Source of the DNA: Druceiella hillmani
Taxonomy: Eukaryota; Arthropoda; Insecta; Lepidoptera; Hepialidae
Length of the DNA: 64,000 bases
NCBI GenBank assembly: GCA_039881145.1
Contig: JAYKKI010000132.1
Location: 3,076,501-3,140,500, forward strand
Direction of reading: 5' to 3'
Shown here: in pieces, positions 1 to 12,346 of the stretch
Position numbering within the stretch: the first letter of the stretch is position 1
How the letters are laid out: each line of letters begins with the position of its first letter
Position numbers and translations under genes: made by a program
Notes under the pieces: model-generated
Databases searched by the model: none
What the model was told of the DNA's origin: nothing
The model's input: only the letters and a program-made list of their open reading frames with translations

Positions 1-88
1 ATAACTTATGAATGTTGAAACATCCGGCCAGGTATCGTACTCTTAGACTCTAAGATGGGTTCTAGAGTCTTAACCACAGCGCTACAGA

Positions 89-96
89 TTATATAC

Positions 97-192
<96 letters not shown>
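89..192. repeat. (TA)n microsatellite
   Basis: About 100 bp of nearly pure TA dinucleotides with a few TAC and TTT interruptions. Open frames across it encode only alternating Ile-Tyr and are artefacts. Confidence 0.97.
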
Positions 193-1508
193 TTAACTTC
201 TATCAGATTTGCTGGTACTGCCTTGTTTGTCTCTATGTATAATGCACTCTGTGGATAATTTTGGCTTTTGGCAACTCAATTATAATGGAAATTATTTATA
301 ACAGAAAATAATTTATTATTTATAAAAATTTATTTAAAATTTTTGTAATGCTTTAGGGTATCAATTGTGTTGTTTAGAAAATGATGTATAAATTATTATT
401 AAGACAATAGCTAGAAACTGCAACCTTCAATAATATACCTTCTGCAATTAAAATGTAACAGCCGGCAGTTCGTACACACAACACTGTAGCTCTTTCAGCT
501 TAAGATGGTTTTGGCACAGTTTCGCAGATAATTGTGGCTAAATTATGTAAAGAAATAAATTTGGGGATGTTCTTCTTTTGAACCCCATCGACTACACTAT
601 GTAGAAATATTATTTCAAAAAGGTCGTTTGAAATGCAGTTAAATATATTCAGTACTTCTCGCAGCAAAACTAACTTCTAGGTTTAGGACTGGTATTAAAC
701 GATAAAAGAGTTACAGGCAACCAAATGATTTGTCTTACTAATATGAAACTACAGCAGGTGATATAGATATGTATTAAATAACAATGTCAATTATTGTATT
801 AATATGAATGAACATATTATTAGAGAAGTGGGCAGAAATAACAATCGTCAGAGGTAATGATATTAGCATTGAGACTGACTGTGATCGCATTAGCATTTAA
901 ATTGAGTTAGATTCCCATAGCAAGTAGGAAGGAAAATTATTTGATTGAGAAAAATTTGGTTACCATGAAACAACTTACACATAACTGGGCTGACGATAAC
1001 GTTCATATTGACCGTTTGGGTGTCTTTGCAGTTGTTTCTTGCACGGGAAAGAAATAAGTTTAGTTTCCATTATGGAACTAAATTCGTAGTTAAAATTAAT
1101 TGAAAATATTGCTTGCATGCTCTGTTTAAATGCAACCTTTGGTAAAATGCATGAATTTACAAAACGACATAGTTATACCATCATTTATAAAAATAATAAT
1201 AAATATTTATTTTACACAAGATTCTTCTCACAAAACGTATAAAAACATTAACCCAAACAGGCATACTAAAAAGGTATTCTAAAATATTACGTACATTATT
1301 TTATATAATTTCTGCTTAACCTGAGTTATATATAAACTATTTTGGTGACGTAAAGTGTGTTTATTATAATTTTTGAATAAAATTGATAGCGAATGATTCT
1401 TCCAGATATAAAAGAATGCACCAAGTTTTGCTTGTCGCTCTTGATATGGAGAACACGAAAAAAATAGTTGCTTTTCCTAGTTCTTTGCAAAGTGTCTATA
1501 TATAATAT

Positions 1509-1511
<3 letters not shown>
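193..1511. other. AT-rich non-coding stretch
   Basis: Unique-looking AT-rich DNA. I see no gene, RNA or recognisable element. Confidence 0.6.
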
Positions 1512-1589
<78 letters not shown>

Positions 1590-1590
1590 C
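1512..1590. repeat. Compound (TA)n(GT)n(TA)n microsatellite
   Basis: A TA tract runs to about 1548, then a pure GT tract to about 1572, then TA again. The compound structure resembles the one at 12256-12346. The Thr-His and Ile-Tyr frames across it are not coding. Confidence 0.97.
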
Positions 1591-2143
1591 ATAACAAATA
1601 ACCAAAAAATATGAAAATTTCTAGAATAATCTTATATCAATTTCTAAAAAAAGATTATTTACATGCGATTCATGGAATGAAAAAACGAGTATTTAATTTT
1701 CATTCAAATAAATTTTGAGTGTTCACTATTGTGATATAGTGAGTTCATATACTTAGATCAAAATACTTTGAAAGAAACCTCTGTGGAAATTTTTAGGAAT
1801 ATTTCTAAAATATCTTCCGTGACATTCTAGTATAAATGGATTTCAAGACCTTATGAACCAGTTTTTTTAATTTGTGTCATTATATCTATTGAAATAGTAA
1901 TATAAAAGGATATAACAATTTGAAAAACGAATATCGAGCCTTTTATTTGTCCCTTCTAAATTTTTCATAAATTTTCGCGTGTTAACTACATACATATTTG
2001 CTAATTAGTATGTTCTCTCACTACGCCGAATTTCAAATCGAACTCCTATGACAGACGATAGACAAGAAGACACATAAGTTATGTTATCACATTTCAGATG
2101 GAGGCATAAAAATCAAAGAATATCCCCATGTAGAAATTCATTA
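1591..2143. other. AT-rich non-coding stretch
   Basis: No gene or RNA recognised. The last bases (from about 2130) already match the Penelope 5' leader seen at 39295-39320. Confidence 0.55.
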
Positions 2144-2286
2144 TTCACAATTAAATGAAACTACGTGATGTAGTATTATTTCTACTTCCTTTAATTTTTT
2201 TACCACGACCTAGGTTTCGTTGTATTACAACATCTTCAGGTGGGATATTAGCAAAGATTCAATTCATAGTTTCATTTAATTGTGAA
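2144..2286 (-). mobile_element. Penelope-terminus-derived unit with hammerhead ribozyme
   Basis: The sequence matches the terminal repeat of the Penelope-like element at 36903-37015 and both arms at 30289-30543. The unit is bounded by a perfect 19-bp inverted repeat (2144-2162 and 2268-2286) and encloses a hammerhead ribozyme motif on the minus strand. It has no reverse-transcriptase sequence. It is therefore either a solo terminal repeat or a compact non-autonomous derivative. The short open frame on the plus strand here is not coding. Confidence 0.75.
2203..2243 (-). ncRNA. Hammerhead ribozyme (Penelope-type)
   Basis: Read on the minus strand, the motif has stem I CCAC/GTGG, the core CTGAAGA, stem II GTTGT/ACAAC closed by an AAT loop, the core GAA, a self-complementary stem III ACCTAGGT, and C at the cleavage position (plus coordinate 2207). 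All invariant core bases are present. One unpaired T lies between the core and stem II. Hammerheads with a minimal palindromic stem III are known in Penelope-like element termini, where they are thought to act as dimers. Activity is inferred, not shown. Confidence 0.8.
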
Positions 2287-4146
2287 GTCATATTTAATAA
2301 AGCAGCGCAAACAGTGAACGTTCATAAGAAATTAGGAACAAATTAAAAGAATATAACAAGGCTTGTTGCCTTAAATTTAAACTTGACTTTAAATAATCTC
2401 TAAAGAAATGCAGCATTTCATTGGTTCAAAAAAAATTGTAACCAAAATTTTAATTTATGAAGTGCTTCTAGAAATTTTTTACAAAATAGAGTATTTTTAT
2501 ATTTTCCCGTAAAATCTACGAAAAGCATTTTTCTTTATTACAATTAGACCATTTCATTAGTTTTGTTATGCGAGCATTATAACATAGGCTTATCATTCAA
2601 CACAAGTTTAACAGACTATCCTCCACCTCAGTTCTGAACAGTCAGTAATTATTAACATTTCCAATAACTATTTACTTGCCCATAATTTTAACAATAAAAC
2701 ATTAAGCGAACATTTAACATCAGTCAGTTGAGTAATCGATTAATAATTAATGTTAGGAACGCATTACGCCTGCGATCGCATACATTCTAGGGGCATTCAT
2801 TTTCATAAGCGGCCATCGCTGACATTTATATTTACTCGGATTAACCATTCGATGAAATGCTCTGACTGCAAAATGCCCTTTTGGTATAAATGGTCAATTA
2901 AATGATTGTAGACTTATTATATTATTTAATCGAGGGATAACTGTTGACTTGTCACTTTAATCTATATGTGAGGATGGAGGTGGAGATAAAAGGTTTGTGG
3001 GAGGAGGAGGAAGTAAAAAATTTGTGGGTAAAAATAATATCAAGATGAACTTCCTGTTTACCTCGTACAAATCCCTGGATTTCTTTTTATTTAATTATGT
3101 ACCAAAGAAAATTATTTTCGTATCCCGCAATTATTCGACAATTTAATAAAGAATAATGAATATTTTGGGAACTTAATTTTATTCATATTCCAAGTTTTAT
3201 TCATTCAATGATTAGTTTAGATAAGGAAAGTGTATTCACTGATCCTTAACTAGATCAGCGATTTCCAAGTTATATAGAGTAGACTACAGCCACAATTGAT
3301 TTTGTTATGGGGTTCTGCATTATCTGCTCTGTGACTTTGTAATGAAGAATCGGTAAAGAAACAAGGCGGAACTTTTTATTATAAGTTTTTTCCATGATTG
3401 GATTTTGTGGATGGTAACGAACATTTTCCTCCATATTTTGGGGATCTTCATGGTTGAGATATAATTAATGATTAATTTCGGAATCTATTGAGTTATCCCT
3501 GGCCCAAAGGTTTGATCTGTTTTATCCTTGCTCATCTATATTGCCGTTCTTCATTTATTCCATGGCCATTTTAATTACATAGTTAATGAACGGGTTGTGC
3601 GATGTGTAATTTTAATCTTGACACTTTAGATGTTTTACTTTACTTCCTACCAAATAATGGGTTACCTGGTCGAATGTCTTGTCCGATTGAACGTGCTCAG
3701 ATTTCGTGTTGTTGCTAAGTTTCTTGAAAAGTTTCTATTTGTCACAACTTTTCTATTTTATATCCTGATTATCAAATAGGCTGCACCACTTCTCTCTTCT
3801 TGATAACGTACTAAAAATATGTTTACAGCATTGTAATTACTTTTCTACCGTCCACTTTTTGTTTGTTTTTGACATCCGTCTTATTATATCCTCATATTGT
3901 GTACTCTGGCAGTTGAAATTATCAAAAAAAAATTTACTTCTATGGACTCAAAGTTTGTTGGTTCATGAAACCTGAAGCCAATATTAGGTTGTGTATATTG
4001 ACACGGCCATGCAAGATTGAAGCTTGATAAGAATTTAAATTATTGTTATTAGAAAATCTGAGAACTTTAATATTGTTGCTGCAGCTCATATCAGTTAACT
4101 TGAACGGCAGGCACAGTAGAGTTTTGAAACTGGTATATTTCTATAG
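2287..4146. other. AT-rich non-coding stretch
   Basis: Nothing recognisable on either strand apart from a purine-rich GGAGG patch near 2970-3015. Confidence 0.55.
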
Positions 4147-4836
4147 ATTCCTATGTGTTTGTAAAATATTACTAACTTAAATATACAAATAATTTAGGTA
4201 ACACCATTGCGCTTTATATTGAAATATAAAATTGCTCTATATTCTTTTTAGTTAGTAAAATGCTATAAAATTTAACCTATACGTTACTGCAGGCCCAATA
4301 GAATCCATCTGTGGAAATTTCACTGAAATCTTGAAGGGATTTTGGCTGTTCCTATGTAATACAATAACACCTTTAGAAATTAACAGATCTACATATTACA
4401 AACAAAACTTTTAAAAACATTATTTTTATGTTCTTCATAATCATCATGTTGTTCATAATAATTTGTTCATAAATAATTTTTATATACGATCGAGTACATC
4501 CTATAGCATGATTACATGTGCAGATAATGACTGAAATAAGTATATGTGGACCAAGTTTCTATACCCCAATACTGAACTGACCAAAGTACTTAAATTACAA
4601 ATATTGACAAGCAATTAAAATTTTAAATAAATTGAAAAAAATTAAGTAAGTTTACGATTATTGAAAACGCCGCTCTCATGCATCTGCATACATATGTAGC
4701 CCCGCCATTTTGTTTATGTATATACAGATCACAAATTTCATTGTGCGGTTTACAATACGCGTACGTTTTGATGTACATCCTGAATTTTATTGCTCTTCTT
4801 ACGCCCCTACATACTTTTTCGTCAATGTTTATTAAA

Positions 4837-4863
4837 TATATGTATATACATATATACATATAC

Positions 4864-4897
<34 letters not shown>

Positions 4898-4911
4898 ATA
4901 TATATATATAG
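4837..4911. repeat. (TA)n tract 0 of copy A
   Basis: TA-rich tract with TAC interruptions. The equivalent tracts are at 11405-11463 in B and 20069-20205 in C. In C the DNA right of this tract has been replaced by the inverted segment. Confidence 0.95.
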
Positions 4912-5597
4912 ATGATTTTTCTTTCCATAAACTACTTTATGCAATGAAGCTAAAAGTTATAAACAAAGTAATATGTGGTGTAATCACAAAAACACCCGGG
5001 TAAAGTTTTTAAAGTCTCAAAAAGTTTTAGTAAAAAATATCTTCAATATAATCAGTATGTTCATTAAAGCAATTTTATAGTTTACATTTTTTATTTCCTA
5101 AAAAAAGCGTGCGTAAGTAAGTGAACATGAATAAATACAAAAAATACATGGTTTTTTAATAGAAAATAAACATTAATGGGTAATAAAAGAAGTGTCAGAG
5201 TTTTTTTTCCCGTTCACGGTGATTCAGCAAAAATCGAAAACACGGGAACCGATCGCATTGTATGTGAACGATACTGAAATCTCGCAATGACCAACGTACT
5301 CTAAATAACGCCAATATATTGGAAGATATATGTGGACAAAACGAGCCCCTCCGAAGTACCCGGTCAAATTTCTGAACTTATTGACTGCTCTTGAGATTTC
5401 CTCCGACAATATAAAATTAAGTTGACGCAGTTATATTAGTATGTAAAAGTTTACTACAAAAACTTAGATTAACTTACATACGGGTATCGACTTGATACAA
5501 TTTTAATGGAACGCGATAAAGACCAAAACTATAACTGGATGTACCGTAAAAACCGACCGTGTTTATTTGTATCGTTCACATTGCGCTATTTTACTCT

Positions 5598-5601
5598 TAT
5601 A

Positions 5602-5665
<64 letters not shown>

Positions 5666-5677
5666 TACATATATATT
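5598..5677. repeat. (TA)n tract 1 of copy A, empty Tc1 site
   Basis: Pure TA tract of about 80 bp. In copies B and C the equivalent tract carries a Tc1-family element, so this is the pre-insertion state. Confidence 0.95.
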
Positions 5678-6273
5678 ATTAGTTATAACAAGTATAATTT
5701 TTCAAGGTAAGCTTTTCAAAGGATTATATTTTCTTAAAGTTTTAGACATTTTGCATGACAAGATTTAAATGAACACGTGATTATGAAGCACTAATTTTCA
5801 GATTAAATGATAATTATTCCCAAATTGCAGCATTAGTTGGTAGCTTCGTTGAGAAAATTATCTGTAAACAGATGAATATTAAAGCTTATTAAAATAAAAG
5901 GATTCCATTTGGATTCAATCGATGGAATCAATGCAAAGACTTTTACCAAAATGTAGTCTTTGAATTTAATTTTGAAAATTAAAACAATAAATTTTGAAAG
6001 AAACACCTGTGTCATACTTTATATTCTGCAAAGAAAATAATGAGTGCGATTAAGATAAATAAGCAAATTCATTAATGGTTTTTTTACCATTGACGTAGAA
6101 ATGGTAAATTATTCCATATACTTTTTATTTATACGTGGCATGTAAAACATATTTGCGACGTATGCAAATTGTCATATTTATTTCGTCTGGAACCTGTCGC
6201 ATGCTCAAATATTTTAAGTCCCAAATGAAATAAAATGAGTTCAATTCTAATACTGGTTAATCCAATTTCTCCA

Positions 6274-6462
<189 letters not shown>

Positions 6463-8109
6463 ACTAAAGTCAAAACCCTTCCTTTGGTTTGGCCTTATAT
6501 GAATAATAAATAGCTAAACAAACATATATTTCAATTTTAATTGTATAGTAGGGATTGAAACCTCTAGTTAGTTACAAGACCCTGTAATTAATTGTAAGGT
6601 TTTGAAAATAAACTTAATGATAATTAAGAAACACAAATGAGCATATTTAACATTACGGTTAAGAAATAATATTATCTTACTTAATGCAAACGGCTTATTT
6701 TATATTATGTAAAATATAACTAAGTCTCATATCACATAATTATAATTAGCAAAAATATATCTTCGTTCGTTTATTTCATGGCATGATGCGAATGTTAAAT
6801 AGTATAAAATAACTTGCGCAGACGAGAACAATATTAAAGTGAACGGTTTGATAAACGAATAAATCACATCCAAATATCATGTATTTCCATATCATGAAAT
6901 AACTTGGAAATTTATGTATTTGAGAGATTTTTCTATTACACAAAGTAGGGAGGATGGTGTGTTAAAAATAAACTTGCGCTATCAGAAAAAAATTTTTAGG
7001 AAATAGAAAAAGAAGGCATAATAAAAAATGAACTTTATGGACAATATATATCATTAAAATATATCAAGGTGAAGTTATGCCCGTTACCTTTTCTTCTCAG
7101 AGACCAGTGCCACTTGATTTTTTTACTCGAAAAAAATGACTAGAAACTACGTATATAGTAAAGTAAACTATGTATTTTTTCTGCTTGAAACCAACTTGAA
7201 ATTGGCCTTCTTGCTTTTTCAATTTAACTTTATATAAGCGTACAATAAGTATAAAATACGAGGCAAACTGAACAAGCATATCGCTGTAGCTTGTAACTTA
7301 CTCTAATAAAAGGACGTAAAACTTATTTAAATTCACTTTTTTTACTTACTATATTTTCCTACAAAAGTCATTTGAAAATGACTTGTAATCAATACATTTG
7401 ACTAGTCTTGATGGAACCTTCATTGTCAAATTCTTAATAAGCCGCTTATTATTATTACTCTTCCAAAATTCTTGTTACGCTTTTTTACTTATGGGTACAT
7501 TTATCAATATGTAATTTTTTTAAATTATAGATAAAAAGATGAAAATATATACTTTGCTTAACAGTTGTAAGATATCATATTTTTTATGATAAAAAAGGAT
7601 TGTTTTTTCTTAAATTTTTGGATATTATACACCAAAAGATTTAAATGTATACGACATTACGAATCACAAATTTTAAGATTTATATTATAATTTTTGTTGA
7701 AAGTATGATAGTATAAATAAGTGAAAATTGTAAAATACATAAAATTATAACACTCAACTTAGAAATATACGGGCATTGAAGAAAGTTTTAAAAATAAATT
7801 TAAGACTACTGTGTAAAACATTTAATGAAACTAAATTATTTGTAAACTAATGTCATTGATCAAGGAGATAATTTGATAAATACAACGAATTGAAAATGTT
7901 ATGTTAGTCAATTATTAACAAAATACCAGTAATAATAATAAAGTGGTAATAATAATATTAATTATAAAATGGTTCGTCCATTACTTATAACAACATATGT
8001 TTAGCATACAAGACAATAGAAAATAATTAATAGTACAGAAAATTATTAAAAAACAGTTTAAAATGAAAATGTTTTATTACATTTTTTTCATAATGGGATA
8101 ACTAATCAC

Positions 8110-8960
8110 AATGAAATCTGTTTTAACACGTAAAAATGAAAAACTTTCGAATAGCCACACTGTTGTTGTTTCTTTAATCTAAGGTTAATAAAAGAAAATT
8201 TAAACTGAATAAAGGTGAAAAATATAACGTTATACTAGTTAAAAATTAATATAAATATTAATAGTATATACGTAAATTTTAAAGTAGAAATTATGCCAAT
8301 GTACCCATATACCAGTTATACAAAAAAAAAATTTAAAGAATTAAACATGTTATAATTCAAAAAGTATTTTTTTTTAATTGTAAAGTATTTAATACCTAAA
8401 AAATTATCAGAAAGTCTATACTAACATCGTCCAAAAATAATTTTGCAAAATAAAGACCAAAAATAGAGCGTGACGTTCATAAAAAAATATATGTCGATAA
8501 AAATTCCAATAGTATATCTGTAAAATTTTCAGTAAAAATTAAGCGAATAAATCAGTAGTATTAAGAATAAAATTTTAAAATAATATGGACGTTATAACCT
8601 AAAAAAGTACACTTTGTTATAGTGTTAAATCCTTTAAAATATCTAAGCTTTTTAGAAAATCTACACAAACTTCTTCCAAAAGGAATTTTTGCAAAATCAT
8701 CTGAATGTTACAGCGTGATGTTCCTTAAAAATATATACAGACAAAAATATCAATAATTTATTGGTAAATTTTACAGCAAAAATTAACTGTATATGCAAAT
8801 ATACCAGTATTGTTAAGCATAAACTTTCCAAATATGATAAATGTTTTAACATAAAAAAGTACATATTACTTAAATTTTATTGTCTTAACATCTACAAAAT
8901 TTTCATAAATTGTGTACTAGCATAGTCCAAAAATGATTTTCCAAAATATTTGTCGAGGGT
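8110..8960. repeat. Roughly 245-bp tandem repeat in copy A
   Basis: About 3.3 diverged units. The landmark gttataa-to-aaaaagta recurs at 8349, 8591 and 8843 with a weaker version near 8120. A second landmark, a taaaattt-cag-aaaatta block, recurs at matching spacing near 8270, 8520 and 8763. Periods read by eye are 229, 242 and 252 bp. The same array is in copy B at about 15880-16610, so it predates the duplication. Confidence 0.75.
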
Positions 8961-9365
8961 TAATAAATTTCAAGTGTATATGGGATAATTTTTATTGAAA
9001 TCCGAAAGTTTTAGGAAGATACCGTAACAAGAGTAGGAATAATTTGTTCGATGTACCCCAATGATTTTCACATTCTACTTGCTCGTGAAAGACAAAATCC
9101 ATAAAAAGTCTGGAAATTCTTCATCACTTTGTGCCGTCGATTATATCACAACGCTAGTCCTTTTCACTCTACGTTGACAAGCTATCACTTTCTCGTTTAT
9201 CCCTCTGGGGCATTGTCTTCTGCTTTGTGGATAAATATTGTCCTAGCTGCCCGTTGATCTCCTACATATTTTGTGTAACTTAACTTCTGAGTCGCCGAGC
9301 CTCGATATCGACCTTTTTAAAGAGTTCCCAAAAAAGTGTAAAGTTTCAAGCTAGAATATAGTTCC

Positions 9366-9440
9366 ACTATTTTCAGCTACACAACAGGTATTTCTTAGGA
9401 TTTTCCTCTCCCAGGTTTTAAATAAATTCTCACCCTATTT
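9366..9440 (-). pseudogene. Possible non-LTR retrotransposon tail remnant (copy A)
   Basis: The minus-strand reading gives WERKILRNTCCVAENSG-like residues. This resembles the FERKILRxIYGPVxENG segment near the C-terminus of RTE-like and related endonuclease/reverse-transcriptase LINE proteins. The copy B equivalent reads FERKILRNTCGVAENSG, closer to the usual form. No frame stays open around it, so this is a short decayed fossil. The match is brief and could be fortuitous. Confidence 0.4.
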
Positions 9441-9892
9441 AGTTAGTATCGACTTTTTCAAACCCTATTAAAATACTGGTTAGATTACCACTTTGTGTAT
9501 TGAGAGTTCTCGTTACCTTGTAAAGATAGAAAACCAAAATAGATTTTGAAAATTGCAGTAGCAGCGTTTCTTTGTTGCTAGTGTAGTCTTCGTATCATGT
9601 TTTGTTTGATTACATATTCATAGTCCATTTAGACTAGATCCAATTAGGAAAAAATTGCAATTTTGAATAGGAAAGAAATTAAGAAAAAATTAAATATTCT
9701 CATATCTATTCTCATATTATCAAAATTAAATCTCATCTAATATGTTTCTCTTAATTTTTTGCTATATGTATTTATTACACGAAGTCAAAATATGATAATT
9801 TTTATAATTATCCAGTGATACGGATTTCATAAGCATTAAAAATTACGTGTAAATAATTTTAAGAGATGATGGTTACCATCGCTGATGGTTGG

Positions 9893-10640
9893 TCGCGTTT
9901 CTTTTTAATATGTTCTTTCCATTGAAGCTTGGGGTCAAGAGTCATACGAATATATAAGCTGTGTTGGCATATGGTAATAAAGTACCATTAATAAAGGCTG
10001 GTTGTTGTATTTTTTTTGTAAAATTTATGTGTGTCGATTTGGATTTGTTCAACTTTATACGTTACATTTTAGTCCAAATGGCTACTTTGCCAAATTGAAC
10101 GAGACGTTTTAGCAGGATGAATTGAAGTATAGATTGTGTAGTCTAATAAACGACTCTTTAGTAAAATGTGTTTCTGATATAAGACATGTGTCAATGTTTT
10201 TCGTGTACAGGAGTGATTGCAGTTTATGATTGTGCTGCTACAGCACAATCCATTAGCAGTCCATTCCATAATACACAAGGAAGTCATTGTTAGTTACCAA
10301 AGAGTTTAACGCTTCTTTCAGTTTTATTAAGTCGTAGATTTTGATCTTTTTGCTTCTGCATAATTTTAATAATATATTATCATCATCTATGTTTGCTAAA
10401 TAACTAGGATAAGATCAAAAACAGCTTAGCAGTATGTTCTTCCGGAATCTTGTGGTTTTGTGGTCTCAATCTGAATGGACATGCTTACCACTTTATTAGT
10501 TTTTACGTGTTGTTAATTTTTTATTTTGCTCTCTTTCACTTTTTAAAGTTTCCTAATAACTTTACATTTTCTTTAGTTGGCATTATGATTTTAGGGGAAA
10601 AAAATAACAAAAAATTTCAAAAACAAAAACAATAACAAAT
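9893..10640 (-). pseudogene. Jockey-like LINE remnant, internally deleted (copy B)
   Basis: On the minus strand, frameshifted fragments near 10290-10080 read WN, ANGL, then LQS.LY, then DTCLISETHFTKESF. These are the start of the apurinic-type endonuclease of Jockey-superfamily LINEs. From about 10010 to 9893 they are followed by INGTLLPYANTAYI and DPKLQWKEHIKKKR, the thumb region of the reverse transcriptase. The intervening several hundred codons of endonuclease and polymerase are missing. The right part (10300-10640) may be the 5' leader or gag remnant, but I see no zinc knuckle. The element is cut at 9893 by the A/B junction. Copy C keeps more of the 3' end. Frameshifts and stops make it non-functional. 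Confidence 0.75.
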
Positions 10641-11404
10641 TTGCCTTCCGTTCAATAATATTACGATTACTTTGTGTTTGTAAAATATTATTAATTTAAA
10701 TATAAGAATAATTTAGGTAACGCCATTTATCACAATCTGTCGGAAAGTCAACTTTTATGATCGGTTTATATTGAAATATGAAATTGCCATATATTCTTTT
10801 TAGTTAGTAAAATGCAATAAAATATAACCTATACATTAATGCAGACCCAATAGAATTCATCTGTATAAAGTTCACTGAAATATTAAAGGGTTTTGGCTGT
10901 TCTTGTGTAATACAATAACAGCTTTAGAGATTAACAGATTTACATATTACAAAACAAAACTTTTAGAAATATTATTTTTATGTTCTTTTGCTTTTGTCAT
11001 TATCCCCTTAATCATTCGTTCATAAATACTTTTAATATACGCTCGAGTTCATCCTATAGCATTATCATATGTGCAGATAATTACTGAAATAATTATATAT
11101 GGACCAAATTTCTATAGCCCAATACTAAACTCACCAAGTACTTAAATTACAAATAATGACAAGCAAATAAAATTCTAAATAATTTTAAAGAAGCAAAGTA
11201 AGTTTAAATCGAATACGTACAAAATTGAAAAAAAACTTTGCACGAATGATGATTGAGAACGCCGCTCTCATGGAGCTGCCTGTATTTATATTGGTTAGGT
11301 AATTACTTACGCCTTCCACACCAATCCACTCTTCACGTGTAGCACTGCCATTTTTGCCTATATATATACAGATGACAAATTTCATAGTGCGGTTTAAAAA
11401 AAAA

Positions 11405-11462
<58 letters not shown>

Positions 11463-11463
11463 A
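11405..11463. repeat. (TA)n tract 0 of copy B
   Basis: About 58 bp TA tract at the position equivalent to 4837-4911. Confidence 0.95.
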
Positions 11464-12253
11464 GAAGATATTTCTTTCCATAAACTACTTTTAAAACTAC
11501 TTTACTTTACTTACTTTTTTACTAAACAAAATAATTACCTATGGTGTATTCTCAGAAACACCCGGGTAAAGTTTTTAAAAAGAATGGTAAACATCTGTAA
11601 TAATATTACAAATTTTTCAAAACGGATAAATAGTTATTGATTATTTACATCAAATAAGTTTAAACACTAAAGTCTCAAAAACTTTAAATACAAAATATCT
11701 TCAATATAATCAGTATATTCATTAAAGCAATTTTACATTTTACATTTTTTATTTCCTAAAAAGAGCATATCCAAGTTGGTAAACATGTATAAATACAAAA
11801 AATACATGGTTTTTTAATGTAACATAAACATTAACGAGTAATAAGGGAAGTGTAAGAGTTTTTTTCCCATTCACGGTGATTCTACAAAAATTAAAATCAC
11901 GGAAACTGATGACATTGTACGTGAACGAAACTGACGTCTTGCAACGACCAGCGTACGCTAAATGACGCCAATATGGACGATATCTATACAATTGGACGAT
12001 ATCTGTGGACAAGCCCCTCCGAAGTACCCGGTCAAATTTCTGAACTTATTGACTGCTCTTAATATTTCCTCCGACAATATAAAATTAAAAGTCGACGTAG
12101 TATTTTACTAAAAAACTTAACTATATTAATTTTCATACGGGTATCGACTTGATTAAATTTTAACGGAACGCGACAAAGGCCAAAAGTATAACTGGATGTA
12201 CCGTAAAAACCAAACTGTGTTAATTATATGGATTTCAGGCCGCTGTTTTATTC

Positions 12254-12255
<2 letters not shown>

Positions 12256-12284
<29 letters not shown>

Positions 12285-12285
12285 C

Positions 12286-12344
<59 letters not shown>

Positions 12345-12346
12345 TA
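12256..12346. repeat. Compound (TA)n(TG)n(TA)n, tract 1 of copy B
   Basis: TA repeats interrupted by a TG run at about 12281-12299. The Tc1 terminus at 12347 begins directly after it. Confidence 0.95.

Noticed and set aside
55..258. Open frames made of Ile-Tyr repeats across (TA)n tracts (also at 1326, 4678, 5559, 6129, 12153, 20007, 22300, 31282).
   Set aside because: Pure (TA)n has no stop codon in any frame, so long frames arise trivially. They are not proteins.
2025..2060. A possible tRNA B-box (gagttcgattt on the minus strand).
   Set aside because: No matching A-box, acceptor stem or cloverleaf could be drawn around it.
8110..8960. Reading the spaced repeat as a CRISPR-like array.
   Set aside because: Units are about 245 bp and diverged throughout, with no constant short repeats separated by unique spacers, and the genome is eukaryotic.
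11749..12012. An 87-codon minus-strand frame partly conserved between copies A and B.
   Set aside because: Conservation is explained by the DNA duplication itself. Copy A has a stop within it and no family is recognisable.
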